Positions 54,382 to 63,782 of a stretch of DNA of 64,000 bases are shown one piece after another; the first letter of the stretch is position 1, and each line of letters starts with the position of its first letter. Under the pieces are notes generated by a model. It worked only from the letters and a program-made list of their open reading frames with translations, did no database searches and was not told where the DNA came from. The DNA is from Streptococcus ovis DSM 16829 (GTDB lineage: Bacteria; Bacillota; Bacilli; Lactobacillales; Streptococcaceae), in the NCBI RefSeq assembly GCF_000380125.1, contig NZ_KB904564.1, positions 1 through 64,000 on the forward strand. The letters are read 5' to 3'. A program made the position numbers and the translations under genes.

Positions 54382-55287
54382 ATGAGGCTATCAGGAATTA
54401 TTACTGCTATGGTAACACCTTTTGATGAATTTGAACACATTAATTATAATGCGACTGCTCAGCTCATTGAATTTTTAATTGGAAAAGGTGTTTCAGGTAT
54501 TTTTATTCTAGGAACAAATGGCGAATTTCAGGTATTAACAACTGAAGAAAAAATTAAATTTGCTCAATTTGTTGTTGAAAAGGTAAAGAAACGTGTGCCA
54601 ATCATTGTTGGTGTTGGAGGAAATAGCACAAGAGAAGTCATTACATTAGCAGAACAGATGAATGCAATTGGTGTTGACTATTTATCAGTCATTACTCCAT
54701 ACTTTAATTCCCTTACAGAGGATGAACTCTATCAACATTATTGTAATATCGCAGAACATAGTCCAGTTCCGATTCTATTGTATAATATTCCAAAAATAAC
54801 AGGGAATCCGCTCACAATTGAATTGGTGACCAAGTTGGCTGAAGAAAACAATATTATAGGCATAAAGGATAGTAGTGGGAATATCGAAAATATAAAAGGA
54901 TATATTAAAAATACAAAAGATAAAAATTTTGATGTTTTGATAGGCTCAGATTCATTGATATTAGAAGCGCTTAAACTTGGTGCAAGAGGAGCAGTTGCAG
55001 CCACCTCTAATGCAATTATTGAAAATGATTTACGGATTTATTCAGAATTCATATCAGGAAATTTAGAGGCTGCGCAAGAAGCTCAAAATTCTATTGAAGA
55101 ATTCAGAAGGATCTTAAAATATGCTACTATACCTGCAGTTTTAAAACAGACAATTATGCTACGTGGTATTAATGTGGGGCAGGCGAGAAGACCAGTTCTA
55201 CCAGTAAAAGAAAAGTACCTAGATGATATAGAAAAGGTAATGTTAAAGTATATAGAAGAAGCAGAGGGGTATTATGCAAAAAATTGA
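54382..55287 (+). CDS. DapA-family aldolase/lyase
   Basis: A 301-residue class I aldolase of the dihydrodipicolinate synthase/N-acetylneuraminate lyase superfamily. GTNGEFQVLTTEEK near residue 44, YNIPKITGNPL with the catalytic tyrosine, and GIKDSSGN with the Schiff-base lysine. Such enzymes split 2-keto-3-deoxy sugar acids or sialic acid, or make dihydrodipicolinate. Context with a PTS and a KDPG aldolase argues for a sugar-acid lyase over lysine synthesis. GGAGG precedes the ATG; it overlaps the next gene by 14 bases. Confidence 0.87.
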   Translation: MRLSGIITAMVTPFDEFEHINYNATAQLIEFLIGKGVSGIFILGTNGEFQVLTTEEKIKFAQFVVEKVKKRVPIIVGVGGNSTREVITLAEQMNAIGVDYLSVITPYFNSLTEDELYQHYCNIAEHSPVPILLYNIPKITGNPLTIELVTKLAEENNIIGIKDSSGNIENIKGYIKNTKDKNFDVLIGSDSLILEALKLGARGAVAATSNAIIENDLRIYSEFISGNLEAAQEAQNSIEEFRRILKYATIPAVLKQTIMLRGINVGQARRPVLPVKEKYLDDIEKVMLKYIEEAEGYYAKN

Positions 55288-55909
55288 CACTTTACAGAGA
55301 TTGTTGAAATCGACTGTGATGGCTATTGTACGTGTTGAAACAATTGAAAGAGCACAACAAATAGTAGATGGCTGTTTAGCTGGTCAAATTGATTGTTTGG
55401 AAATTAGCTATACTAATGCAAATGCTTCAGATATCATTTCACAGTTGAATACAATTTATGAAAATAAAATTTTAGTAGGTGCAGGAACTGTACTTGATTC
55501 TGAAACAGCTAGACTAGCTATTTTAGCCGGTGCTAAGTTTATCATTGCTCCAAATTTTAATCAAGATGTAGCGAGATTATGTAATAGATATCAAATTCCC
55601 TATATGCCTGGTTGTACAACCTATACTGAAGCAGTTGTAGCGTTGGAGCATGGAGCATCTATGATCAAAGCGTTTCCGATTTCTAATTTTTATGGATACC
55701 AATTGGGATCTATTTTTAAGACACCATTACCTTACCTTCCACTAATGTCTTCTGGAGGCGTAACTATTGATAATATAACAAATTGGCTAGAGAGTGGTGT
55801 AGAAGTGTTGGGGGTGGGGAGCTTACTAACAAAAGGAACAACGGAGGAAATTGCATTTAATGCACAATTGCTACGCCAAGCAGTTGAAAAATTTTCGGAT
55901 AGGAAGTGA
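55274..55909 (+). CDS. eda: KDPG/KHG-type aldolase
   Basis: A 211-residue aldolase of the 2-keto-3-deoxy-6-phosphogluconate/4-hydroxy-2-oxoglutarate family. Glutamate in CLEISYTNA, VGAGTVLDSETA, PGCTTYTEA and the Schiff-base lysine in MIKAFPISNFYG. It would split a 2-keto-3-deoxy sugar acid phosphate to pyruvate and a triose phosphate. AGAGGGG lies before the ATG. The exact substrate is unknown. Confidence 0.88.
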   Translation: MQKIDTLQRLLKSTVMAIVRVETIERAQQIVDGCLAGQIDCLEISYTNANASDIISQLNTIYENKILVGAGTVLDSETARLAILAGAKFIIAPNFNQDVARLCNRYQIPYMPGCTTYTEAVVALEHGASMIKAFPISNFYGYQLGSIFKTPLPYLPLMSSGGVTIDNITNWLESGVEVLGVGSLLTKGTTEEIAFNAQLLRQAVEKFSDRK

Positions 55910-55919
55910 GGGAGAAGTT

Positions 55920-57968
55920 GTGATTGATAAACGTGTTTCTGATATTATTCATTTTTTAAAAAGGCATAGAAAGGGATCTTTTTCTGAACTAGAAGCAGAA
56001 TTGGAAATTAACCAGAGTCAATTGAAATATTCTATTAAAAAACTAAATGAATTTTTAGCGGAACATGATGTTGAACAAATTGATGGGACACACCAATTTC
56101 TTTTTATCAATGACGACCAATATCACTTTTTAATCGAAATAAATGAATTAGATTTCGCAAATGACTATATTTTTAATAGTGTAGAACGGTTAAAGCTGAT
56201 TTTTCTAATATTAGTTGCGAAAGATGAAGAATATATTAGCTTTGCTCATCTCTATGAGTTGTTAGGAGTTGGTAAAACAACTATTAGTCAAGATATAAAA
56301 GAGCTTTCGGATTTATTATCAGAAGAAGGTATTATGCTAGACTATTCTAGACAAACAGGCTATCAATTAATAGGGGATGAAATGGCTATTCGACGCCACC
56401 TTTTTTACTGGATTATGTCTGATTTTGCTGCAGGAAATAAAATGATCTATACTCTTTATTTAAAAAAATATAAAGAAATAGAATTACAATCATTTATTTC
56501 GCAAGTACATAGGTTAAATGATTCTTTGAATATACGTTTTGTAGAGGATCGCTTTGTAGAATTTTGTTGTTTTCTCGCTTTAATTTTAAAAAGAATGCAG
56601 CATTTACAAAACTGTTTTGAAGTTACTTTAAATTTTGACATCAAGGAGATGATAGAATACCAGTTTAGTAAAAATTTATGTAATTATTTTAAGATAAATA
56701 GCGAAGAAGAAATTCTTTATCTATGTTCGTGGGTTTTGGGACAATCAGTTGGAAATTTGGATTATCAAACTCCAGATAGAAATTTTATATTGCAAATTGT
56801 TTATCAACTATTGCGTCTATTTGAGAAATTGTCGGGTATTTTCTTTGATAACCGAGATGAAGTAATATATCAACTTTATGGCCATTTACGACCGTGTTAC
56901 TATCGATTACTGTTTCAATTCCCAATTGCAAATCAGCTTGTTTCTAAAATTCAAAATGAATACCGTGATATTTACTATTTGGTAAATGAGGTAGTCAAAC
57001 AAAACAACCAATTAATGGGACAGAAAATTTCTGAAGATGAAATTGCTTATTTAAGCATTCACTTTGCTTCAATTATTGAAAAAAATGGGACAAAAATAAC
57101 ATCACAGACAATGAAAGCAGTTGTTGTTTGTTCAAACGGAATTGGAAGTTCAGCGATCATCTTTGAAGAATTACGGAATCTATTTTCGGACATTCTTTTT
57201 ATTGGTCCTTTAGCCATAGAAGAATTTAGACAATTTGATATCACTAATGTTGACTTAATTTTTTCAACAAGTATGGAAAAATCTATTTTGGAATCAAAGA
57301 GTCCGGTTTTCTTTTTGAACCCAATTATGACAGTTGGAGAAAAATACAATTTGGTCAGAACTGTTTATGAAAAAATAGGCAGATACCAATTGCCAGATGT
57401 GGATAAAATTTTACAGATTATTGAAAAACACACAGATATCAATGCGTCGGATGACTTGAAAAAAGAATTAGCAAATTATTTAACTTTCCAGCAAAATATA
57501 GAGAAGAAATCAAGTGAGATAAGATTGAGCGATATTCTCTTACCTCAATATATTCAAAAAATTCCAGAGAATTCGAGTATAGAGGAAATGTTAGATTTAT
57601 TAGCTGAACCTCTGTTGAATAATAAAATTATTAGAAAAGATTATGTAAGAGCTGTTAAGGAGGAAATTTTAAACTCCAATAATACATTTCACATTGCTCC
57701 AAATATCCTTTTACCACATACTGAACCAAGTAATGGAGTCTCTGATATAGGTATGTCGCTAGGAATTTTGGAGACTCCTATGGTGATAAATGATAAGGAA
57801 ATAACGCATGTATTCTTTTTAGCGGCAGTTGATAATAAGAAACATATTTCTGCTATGGCTGATTTAGTAAAATTAATTACAAATTCTGAATTATTTTTGA
57901 ATGTATCTTTTCATACGAGTGTAGAAGATATATATACTTTTATAAAAAGGAGTGAAAATGAACTATGA
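55920..57968 (+). CDS. PRD/PTS-domain transcriptional activator
   Basis: A 682-residue regulator of the LicR/MtlR type: N-terminal HTH region(s) (about 1-130), two PRD domains (about 165-385), an EIIB-like domain with a cysteine in VVVCSNGIGSS near 402, and a C-terminal EIIA-like domain with histidine in ILLPHTEPSNG near 598. Phosphorylation by HPr and the PTS reports sugar supply. GTG start after GGGAGAA; the earlier open frame overlaps the aldolase. It probably controls this operon, and its stop overlaps the SIS gene (ATGA). Confidence 0.9.
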   Translation: MIDKRVSDIIHFLKRHRKGSFSELEAELEINQSQLKYSIKKLNEFLAEHDVEQIDGTHQFLFINDDQYHFLIEINELDFANDYIFNSVERLKLIFLILVAKDEEYISFAHLYELLGVGKTTISQDIKELSDLLSEEGIMLDYSRQTGYQLIGDEMAIRRHLFYWIMSDFAAGNKMIYTLYLKKYKEIELQSFISQVHRLNDSLNIRFVEDRFVEFCCFLALILKRMQHLQNCFEVTLNFDIKEMIEYQFSKNLCNYFKINSEEEILYLCSWVLGQSVGNLDYQTPDRNFILQIVYQLLRLFEKLSGIFFDNRDEVIYQLYGHLRPCYYRLLFQFPIANQLVSKIQNEYRDIYYLVNEVVKQNNQLMGQKISEDEIAYLSIHFASIIEKNGTKITSQTMKAVVVCSNGIGSSAIIFEELRNLFSDILFIGPLAIEEFRQFDITNVDLIFSTSMEKSILESKSPVFFLNPIMTVGEKYNLVRTVYEKIGRYQLPDVDKILQIIEKHTDINASDDLKKELANYLTFQQNIEKKSSEIRLSDILLPQYIQKIPENSSIEEMLDLLAEPLLNNKIIRKDYVRAVKEEILNSNNTFHIAPNILLPHTEPSNGVSDIGMSLGILETPMVINDKEITHVFFLAAVDNKKHISAMADLVKLITNSELFLNVSFHTSVEDIYTFIKRSENEL

Positions 57969-58558
57969 TCGATATTTATCAAAATATGAGAACTGCATTA
58001 GATACAGAGATTGCAGGAATTGAAAGTACAAAAAATGCATTAAATCAAAATACAGTTAGAGTAGTCGAGTTATTATTTGGGGTTGAGGGTAAAGTAGTTT
58101 TTACAGGAGTAGGGAAATCAGGCCACATCGGTAGAAAATTAGCAGCTAGTTTTGCCAGCTTAGGTACTCGAGCTACTTTTGTACATAGTACAGAGTCTCT
58201 CCACGGAGATATGGGAGAAATAGCTGAACAAGACATAGTGTTATTGCTTTCAAATAGTGGAACTACACAAGAAGTCTTAGCGATGTTACCGAGTTTAAGA
58301 AAAATAGGTTGCAAATTGATTGCATTTACCTCAAATCCTGAATCTGTTCTTGCCAAATCTTGTGATTATGTCCTTTCTTATACTTATCAAACCGAGGCTG
58401 ATACATTAGGTCTTGCTCCAACCACTAGTGCAACAACAATGTTAGCCTTAGGAGATAGTATTGCAGTTACACTTTCTAAAATGAAAAACTTTACAGCAGA
58501 TAATTTTCACTTATACCATCCGGGAGGTGCATTAGGAGAAAAACTTGCTCAAGGATAA
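57965..58558 (+). CDS. SIS-domain sugar-phosphate isomerase (KpsF/GutQ-like)
   Basis: A 197-residue single SIS domain (VVFTGVGKSGHIGRKLAASF, HGDMGEIAEQDIVLLLSNSG, LGLAPTTSATTMLALGDS) that is close to arabinose-5-phosphate isomerases but lacks their CBS domains. It likely interconverts an aldose and ketose phosphate in the pathway. Four-base overlap with the regulator gene. Substrate not known. Confidence 0.87.
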   Translation: MIDIYQNMRTALDTEIAGIESTKNALNQNTVRVVELLFGVEGKVVFTGVGKSGHIGRKLAASFASLGTRATFVHSTESLHGDMGEIAEQDIVLLLSNSGTTQEVLAMLPSLRKIGCKLIAFTSNPESVLAKSCDYVLSYTYQTEADTLGLAPTTSATTMLALGDSIAVTLSKMKNFTADNFHLYHPGGALGEKLAQG

Positions 58559-58564
58559 TGAATG

Positions 58565-58591
58565 AAACCAAGCAAAAATGCTTGGTTTTTG
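58565..58591 (+). terminator. Terminator of sugar-acid operon
   Basis: AAACCAAGC/GCTTGGTTT with a six-base loop and trailing T residues. Confidence 0.88.
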
Positions 58592-58628
58592 CTATACTAT
58601 GAAATAGCAATAATTGTAGGAGCTAATG

Positions 58629-59462
58629 ATGAAAACTTATACAATGAACAATGGTTTAGCCATCCCAGCGATTGGTTTTGGAACATTTGACTCGGATGGG
58701 GATGAGTTGTACAATGCAGTACTAGCAGCCCTCAAGGCTGGTTACCGCCATATTGATACTGCAGCGTATTATGGAAACGAAGAGAGTATCGGTCGTGCTA
58801 TTCGAGATTCCGGTATTCCACGCAAGGAACTCTTTATTACAACTAAACTCTGGAATGATGCACATGGATATGAGGAGGCGAAAGCCGCTTTAGCCGATTC
58901 TCTAGCAAAATTACAACTGGATTATATTGATTTGTACCTTATTCACTGGCCAAACCCTGTTAATCTTCGTGATCGTTGGCAGACAGCTAATGCAGCTACT
59001 TGGCGAGCAATGGAAGAAATGGTAGCAGAAGGTCTTATCAAGACCATTGGTGTCAGCAATTTCCTTGTTCACCATCTGGAAGAATTGCTCAAAACAGCTA
59101 AGATTGTTCCGGCTGTGAATCAACTTCGCCTTGCACCAGGAGTATATCAGGAAGAAATAGTTCACTACTGTCGTGAAAAAAATATCATTTTAGAGGCATG
59201 GAGTCCATTGGGACGTGGGGAGTTGTTTAGCCATCCAACGATGGTAGACTTGGCTGAGAAATATGGAAAGACAGTGGCACAAATTGCTCTGGCATGGTCT
59301 TGGGCAAATGGGTTTTTACCATTGCCAAAATCTGTGACGGAAAACCGTATTATTGAAAATTTGGATTTTCAAGAGATTGAATTATCAGCAGAAGATATCG
59401 CAGCTATTACAGCCATTGAAGGTGTTACAGGAGCATACGACCCTGACAATATCAATTTTTAA
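58629..59462 (+). CDS. Aldo/keto reductase
   Basis: A 277-residue NADPH-dependent reductase with a TIM barrel. AKR signatures: GYRHIDTAAYYGNEESIGRAI (Asp and the catalytic Tyr), LDYIDLYLIHWP (His), and the cofactor region LPKSVTENRIIENL. The family reduces aldehydes such as methylglyoxal or 2,5-diketogluconate; the substrate is not evident. The second of two adjacent ATGs is taken for better spacing to AGGAG. Confidence 0.92.
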   Translation: MKTYTMNNGLAIPAIGFGTFDSDGDELYNAVLAALKAGYRHIDTAAYYGNEESIGRAIRDSGIPRKELFITTKLWNDAHGYEEAKAALADSLAKLQLDYIDLYLIHWPNPVNLRDRWQTANAATWRAMEEMVAEGLIKTIGVSNFLVHHLEELLKTAKIVPAVNQLRLAPGVYQEEIVHYCREKNIILEAWSPLGRGELFSHPTMVDLAEKYGKTVAQIALAWSWANGFLPLPKSVTENRIIENLDFQEIELSAEDIAAITAIEGVTGAYDPDNINF

Positions 59463-59490
59463 GACAGGGTATTGACAAGGAGAAAAATAG

Positions 59491-60288
59491 ATGTTAGATG
59501 CGTATATCAATGAAGATAAGAAGAAATGGCTAGGGTTACTACTATTGCTTGTCGTTGCCTTGATATCCTATTTTGTACTAGCAGAATCAGATTGGCTGAA
59601 GCAAATTGTGAGTGGATTAACCACATCCTTAGACGACAAAAAAGCAACAGTCGTTTCCCTGACGGCTGCCTCTGCCACAGCTTCGGTGGCCCTCACAGCG
59701 ATTCCAGGGGATGTCGCCATGCCTATCGCAGAAAATCTAGCAGATTTATCGGATTATTTTTTGATTGTCTTCGGAGCGATTTGGTTACAAAAGTACCTAG
59801 TGGGCATTACAGGATTTGTGACCTTTAAGCTCGTTGTCCCAACTGTCTGTCTTCTTCTAGCTAGCAATGTTTTCTTGAAAAAAGATCGTTTAACCATTTT
59901 TGCGAAAAAATTAGCCCTCTTTGGAGTGGTTTTTACTCTCGTTATCCCAACCAGTGTTGCTGTGTCGAATCATATTGAAGCGACTCATCAAGATTCTATT
60001 GAGCAAACGATTAAGCAAGCAGAAAAACAGTCGAAAAAAATCAATTCCTCACAATCTATTTTTGAAGATATCGGGAATTTTGTTGAGAAAAATATTAAAA
60101 AATTGGAAAATCTATTAAGTAATATGATTGATGCGGTAGCTGTCTTGATTATCACCACCTGTATCATCCCACTGCTGGTTGTTTTCTTTTTCTTGTGGCT
60201 GATGAAATTGGTGTTCAATGTAGAATTTTCAGCTCGTATTCCAAAGTTGGGGCTTGTGAAGAAGGCGCACGGGTTAAAGAAATCGTAG
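59491..60288 (+). CDS. Membrane protein of unknown function
   Basis: A 265-residue protein with hydrophobic segments near 14-30, 87-105, 112-127, 137-158 and 208-235, and a lysine-rich soluble stretch near 165-205. No domain recognised. AAGGAG precedes the ATG, 28 bases after the reductase gene, so co-transcription is likely. Confidence 0.75.
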   Translation: MLDAYINEDKKKWLGLLLLLVVALISYFVLAESDWLKQIVSGLTTSLDDKKATVVSLTAASATASVALTAIPGDVAMPIAENLADLSDYFLIVFGAIWLQKYLVGITGFVTFKLVVPTVCLLLASNVFLKKDRLTIFAKKLALFGVVFTLVIPTSVAVSNHIEATHQDSIEQTIKQAEKQSKKINSSQSIFEDIGNFVEKNIKKLENLLSNMIDAVAVLIITTCIIPLLVVFFFLWLMKLVFNVEFSARIPKLGLVKKAHGLKKS

Positions 60289-60340
60289 TAATCAAACTGT
60301 TCTTAAATCTTTCGGTTAACGTGTTATTTTTGAATTTTAT

Positions 60341-60369
60341 TAGACAACTTCTTCATTTTCTGCTATAAT
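60341..60369 (+). promoter_or_regulatory. glyQS promoter
   Basis: TAGACA (60341-60346), 17 bp, TATAAT (60364-60369), directly upstream of the T-box leader. Confidence 0.7.
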
Positions 60370-60375
60370 ACTTCC

Positions 60376-60558
60376 TAAGAAAGAATGTTATTTCACAGAT
60401 TTCTCAAGCGAGTTCGGGACAGTGGAAGCCGAGTAGAAAGAAGAAATAATTGGCGCTTTTGGATTTTTCGAACAATCAATGAAGTAATAAATTAGGGTGG
60501 AACCGCGTTTTGACGCCCCTATGTCAACTGGCATGGGAGTGGGGAGCGTGGTTCTTTT
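60376..60558 (+). promoter_or_regulatory. T-box leader (glycine)
   Basis: Stem I distal elements (agcgagttcgggacagtgg...agccgagtagaaag), a likely GGC specifier near 60452, the T-box ttagggtggaaccgcg (60493-60508), and a terminator-like stem acgcccc/ggggagcgt with ttcttttt. It couples glyQS expression to uncharged tRNA-Gly. Like other glyQS T-boxes it is short. Confidence 0.9.
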
Positions 60559-60604
60559 TCATTGCTAGCGCCAGCCATTTTACAAAAATAAAAAGGAGTA
60601 ATTC

Positions 60605-61525
60605 ATGTCAACTAAAAAACTTACCTTCCAAGAAATTATCTTGACTTTACAACAATACTGGAATGACCAAGGCTGTATGTTGATGCAGGCTTACGATAAC
60701 GAAAAAGGTGCTGGAACCATGTCGCCATATACCTTCCTTCGTGCCATTGGTCCTGAGCCTTGGAATGCAGCTTATGTAGAACCAAGTCGACGTCCAGCAG
60801 ATGGGCGTTATGGGGAAAACCCAAACCGTCTGTACCAACACCACCAATTCCAAGTGGTCATGAAACCATCACCATCAAACATCCAAGAGCTTTACCTTGA
60901 GTCTTTGGAAAAATTGGGAATCAATCCACTTGAACATGATATTCGCTTCGTTGAGGATAACTGGGAAAACCCATCAACGGGTTCAGCTGGTCTTGGTTGG
61001 GAAGTATGGCTTGATGGGATGGAAATCACTCAGTTCACTTATTTCCAACAAGTCGGTGGTTTGGCAACAAGCCCTGTAACTGCTGAGGTAACTTATGGTC
61101 TAGAACGTTTGGCGTCATACATTCAGGAAGTGGATTCGGTTTATGACATCGAGTGGGCTCCAGGGGTTAAGTATGGTGAAATCTTCTTACAACCAGAATT
61201 TGAGCACTCAAAATACAGCTTTGAGATTTCAAACCAAGACATGCTTCTTGAAAACTTTGAGAAATTTGAAAAAGAAGCGGCGCGTGCCCTAGAAGAAGGC
61301 TTGGTTCACCCAGCCTATGACTACGTGCTTAAATGTTCGCACACCTTCAATCTGCTTGATGCACGTGGTGCCGTTTCTGTGACGGAACGTGCTGGCTATA
61401 TTGCACGGATTCGTAACCTTGCCCGTGTTGTTGCTAAAACCTTTGTCGCAGAACGGAAGAAACTCGGCTACCCACTTTTGGATGAAGAAACACGGGTTAA
61501 GTTATTAGCAGAAGACGCAGAGTAG
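60605..61525 (+). CDS. glyQ: Glycyl-tRNA synthetase alpha subunit
   Basis: A 306-residue class II catalytic subunit of the bacterial alpha2beta2 enzyme. Family landmarks: [41 protein letters not shown] and the motif region [21 protein letters not shown]. It activates glycine and charges tRNA-Gly together with GlyS. Behind a glycine T-box. AAGGAG precedes the ATG. Confidence 0.97.
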   Translation: MSTKKLTFQEIILTLQQYWNDQGCMLMQAYDNEKGAGTMSPYTFLRAIGPEPWNAAYVEPSRRPADGRYGENPNRLYQHHQFQVVMKPSPSNIQELYLESLEKLGINPLEHDIRFVEDNWENPSTGSAGLGWEVWLDGMEITQFTYFQQVGGLATSPVTAEVTYGLERLASYIQEVDSVYDIEWAPGVKYGEIFLQPEFEHSKYSFEISNQDMLLENFEKFEKEAARALEEGLVHPAYDYVLKCSHTFNLLDARGAVSVTERAGYIARIRNLARVVAKTFVAERKKLGYPLLDEETRVKLLAEDAE

Positions 61526-61539
61526 TTCAAATTAGACGT

Positions 61540-61736
61540 TTAAAAAGCGAAGAAATAGCGCGGCCGTAGGTCGCTCAAAGCTGAATACTAGCCTCAGTGA
61601 TGAAAAAATCGTCACTAGCTATGGTGACAATTGGAGGAAGGTTGAGAGACTGAGGCTCTCAACTTAGCCATGGAACTCCGTAGGAGGTTGCTGGCGTCCC
61701 CATCACATAAGGCTAGTGTTAAAAAGAAAGGGTATT
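61540..61736 (+). other. Structured spacer between glyQ and glyS
   Basis: About 200 bases with several inverted repeats: AGCCTCAGT (61590) with ACTGAGGCT (61649), CACTAGC (61613) with GCTAGTG (61712), and the hairpin GTTGAGAG/CTCTCAAC (61641-61663). It is more GC-rich than usual spacers here. It could be an inserted repeat element or an RNA structure that controls glyS. No open frame is convincing. Confidence 0.5.
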
Positions 61737-63773
61737 ATGGTTAAAAATCTTTTAATTGAACTCGGCTTGGAAGAACTTCCAGCCTACGTTGTAACCCCAA
61801 GTGAAAAACAACTTGGTGAAAAAATGGTAAATTTCTTAAAGGAAAATCGTTTAAACTTTGATGCGATTGAAACCTTTTCAACGCCACGTCGTTTGGCTGT
61901 TCGTGTGCTTGGTTTGGCAGATGCGCAGACAGATTTGACGGAGGATTTCAAAGGCCCTGCTAAGAAAATCGCCATAGATAGCAATGGGAACTTTACCAAG
62001 GCAGCAGAAGGTTTTGTCCGTGGCAAAGGCTTGACAACAGCAGACATCCGCTTTGAAGAGATTAAGGGTGAAGAGTATGTCTATGTGACCAAAAATGAAG
62101 TCGGGAAACCTGCTAAGGAAGTGCTTGCGGGCGTTCCAGAGGTACTTGCGAGCTTGACTTTTCCAGTCAGTATGCATTGGGCTAACAATAGTTTTGAATA
62201 CATCCGTCCTGTCCACACCTTGACCGTTCTTTTGGACGATGAGGCGCTTGATTTAGACTTCTTGGATATTCATTCTGGACGCGTCAGCCGTGGTCATCGA
62301 TTCCTCGGTCAAGAGACAGAAATCGCAACTGCTGATTCCTATGAAGATGATTTGCGTCAGGTCTTTGTCATCGCAGACGCGAAAGAACGTGAAAGCATGA
62401 TTGTTGAGCAAATCAAAGCCATTGAAGCTGCGCAAAAGGTTCAGGTTGAAATTGACGAAGATTTATTGAACGAAGTATTGAATCTTGTCGAGTATCCAAC
62501 CGCTTTCATGGGTAGTTTTGATGAGAAATATCTGGATGTGCCAGAAGAAGTCTTGGTGACCTCTATGAAAAATCATCAGCGTTATTTTGTGGTCCGTGAT
62601 CAGGCAGGCAAACTCATGCCAAACTTTATCTCTGTCCGTAATGGAAATGCCGACCACATTGAAAATGTCATCAAAGGAAATGAAAAAGTACTTGTGGCAC
62701 GTCTAGAAGATGGAGAATTCTTCTGGCGTGAAGACCAAAAATTGAAGATTGCTGATCTTGTAGCAAAACTAGCCAATGTCACTTTCCACGAAAAAATTGG
62801 TTCGCTTTCTGAACACATGAGTCGTGCCCAAGTCATTGCAGCATCACTTGCAAAACAGGCTGGTCTTTCAGCAGAAGAAACAGCAGCGGTTGACCGTGCG
62901 AGTCAGATCTATAAATTTGACCTTTTGACTGGTATGGTTGGTGAGTTTGACGAACTTCAAGGGATTATGGGTGAGAAATACGCCCTTCTTGCGGGTGAGG
63001 ACAAGGCTGTTGCCGCAGCGATTCGTGAACACTACTTGCCAAACTCAGCAGAGGGTGAGCTTCCTGAGACAAAAGTTGGTGCGGTGCTTGCCTTGGCTGA
63101 TAAGCTAGATACCCTCTTGTCCTTCTTCTCAGTAGGCCTCATTCCAAGCGGGTCAAATGACCCTTATGCTCTTCGTCGTGCAACACAAGGGATTGTCCGT
63201 ATCTTGGATGCCTTTGGTTGGACTATTCCAATGGATGAATTGATTGACAGCCTCTATGCTTTGTCATTTGATAGTTTAACTTATGGTAATAAGGATGAGG
63301 TGCTCAGCTTTATCCGTGCGCGCGTAGATAAGATGATGGGCAAAACACCAAAAGATATCAAACAAGCTGTCCTTGCTGGTTCAACCTTTGTGGTCCCAGA
63401 GATGTTGGCAGCAGCAGAAGCACTTGTGGCAGCTAGTCAAACGGATGGCTATAAACCAGCAGTTGAGTCCCTCTCTCGTGTCTTTAACTTGGCAGAAAAA
63501 GCGGATGCAAGTGTGGCTGTTTCAGAAAATCTCTTTGAAAATGTGCAAGAAAAAGCCTTGGCGACAGCTGTTGCAGGGTTGGCTTTATCTGGTACAGCTA
63601 GCGATAAACTCGCTCAACTCTTTGCCCTCAGCCCTGTTATCAACGACTTCTTTGACAATACCATGGTCATGGCTGAGGACGAAGCAGTGAAAAATAACCG
63701 TCTGGCACTCTTGGCTAACCTTGTCACCAAAGCGAATACGATTGCAGCTTTTAACAAGTTAGCAACGAAGTAG
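61737..63773 (+). CDS. glyS: Glycyl-tRNA synthetase beta subunit
   Basis: A 678-residue beta subunit with an N-terminal tRNA-binding part ([20 protein letters not shown]), the HD-like middle region and a C-terminal anticodon-binding domain. Needed with GlyQ for tRNA-Gly charging. ATG at 61737 follows GAAAGGG; a GTG seven codons earlier lies in the structured spacer and is rejected. Confidence 0.97.
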   Translation: MVKNLLIELGLEELPAYVVTPSEKQLGEKMVNFLKENRLNFDAIETFSTPRRLAVRVLGLADAQTDLTEDFKGPAKKIAIDSNGNFTKAAEGFVRGKGLTTADIRFEEIKGEEYVYVTKNEVGKPAKEVLAGVPEVLASLTFPVSMHWANNSFEYIRPVHTLTVLLDDEALDLDFLDIHSGRVSRGHRFLGQETEIATADSYEDDLRQVFVIADAKERESMIVEQIKAIEAAQKVQVEIDEDLLNEVLNLVEYPTAFMGSFDEKYLDVPEEVLVTSMKNHQRYFVVRDQAGKLMPNFISVRNGNADHIENVIKGNEKVLVARLEDGEFFWREDQKLKIADLVAKLANVTFHEKIGSLSEHMSRAQVIAASLAKQAGLSAEETAAVDRASQIYKFDLLTGMVGEFDELQGIMGEKYALLAGEDKAVAAAIREHYLPNSAEGELPETKVGAVLALADKLDTLLSFFSVGLIPSGSNDPYALRRATQGIVRILDAFGWTIPMDELIDSLYALSFDSLTYGNKDEVLSFIRARVDKMMGKTPKDIKQAVLAGSTFVVPEMLAAAEALVAASQTDGYKPAVESLSRVFNLAEKADASVAVSENLFENVQEKALATAVAGLALSGTASDKLAQLFALSPVINDFFDNTMVMAEDEAVKNNRLALLANLVTKANTIAAFNKLATK

Positions 63774-63782
63774 GGGGGCAGC

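Noticed and set aside
54382-55287. Lysine-biosynthesis dihydrodipicolinate synthase (dapA proper)
   Set aside because: The fold is the same, but the gene is embedded in a PTS catabolic operon with a KDPG aldolase, so a sugar-acid lyase is more likely.
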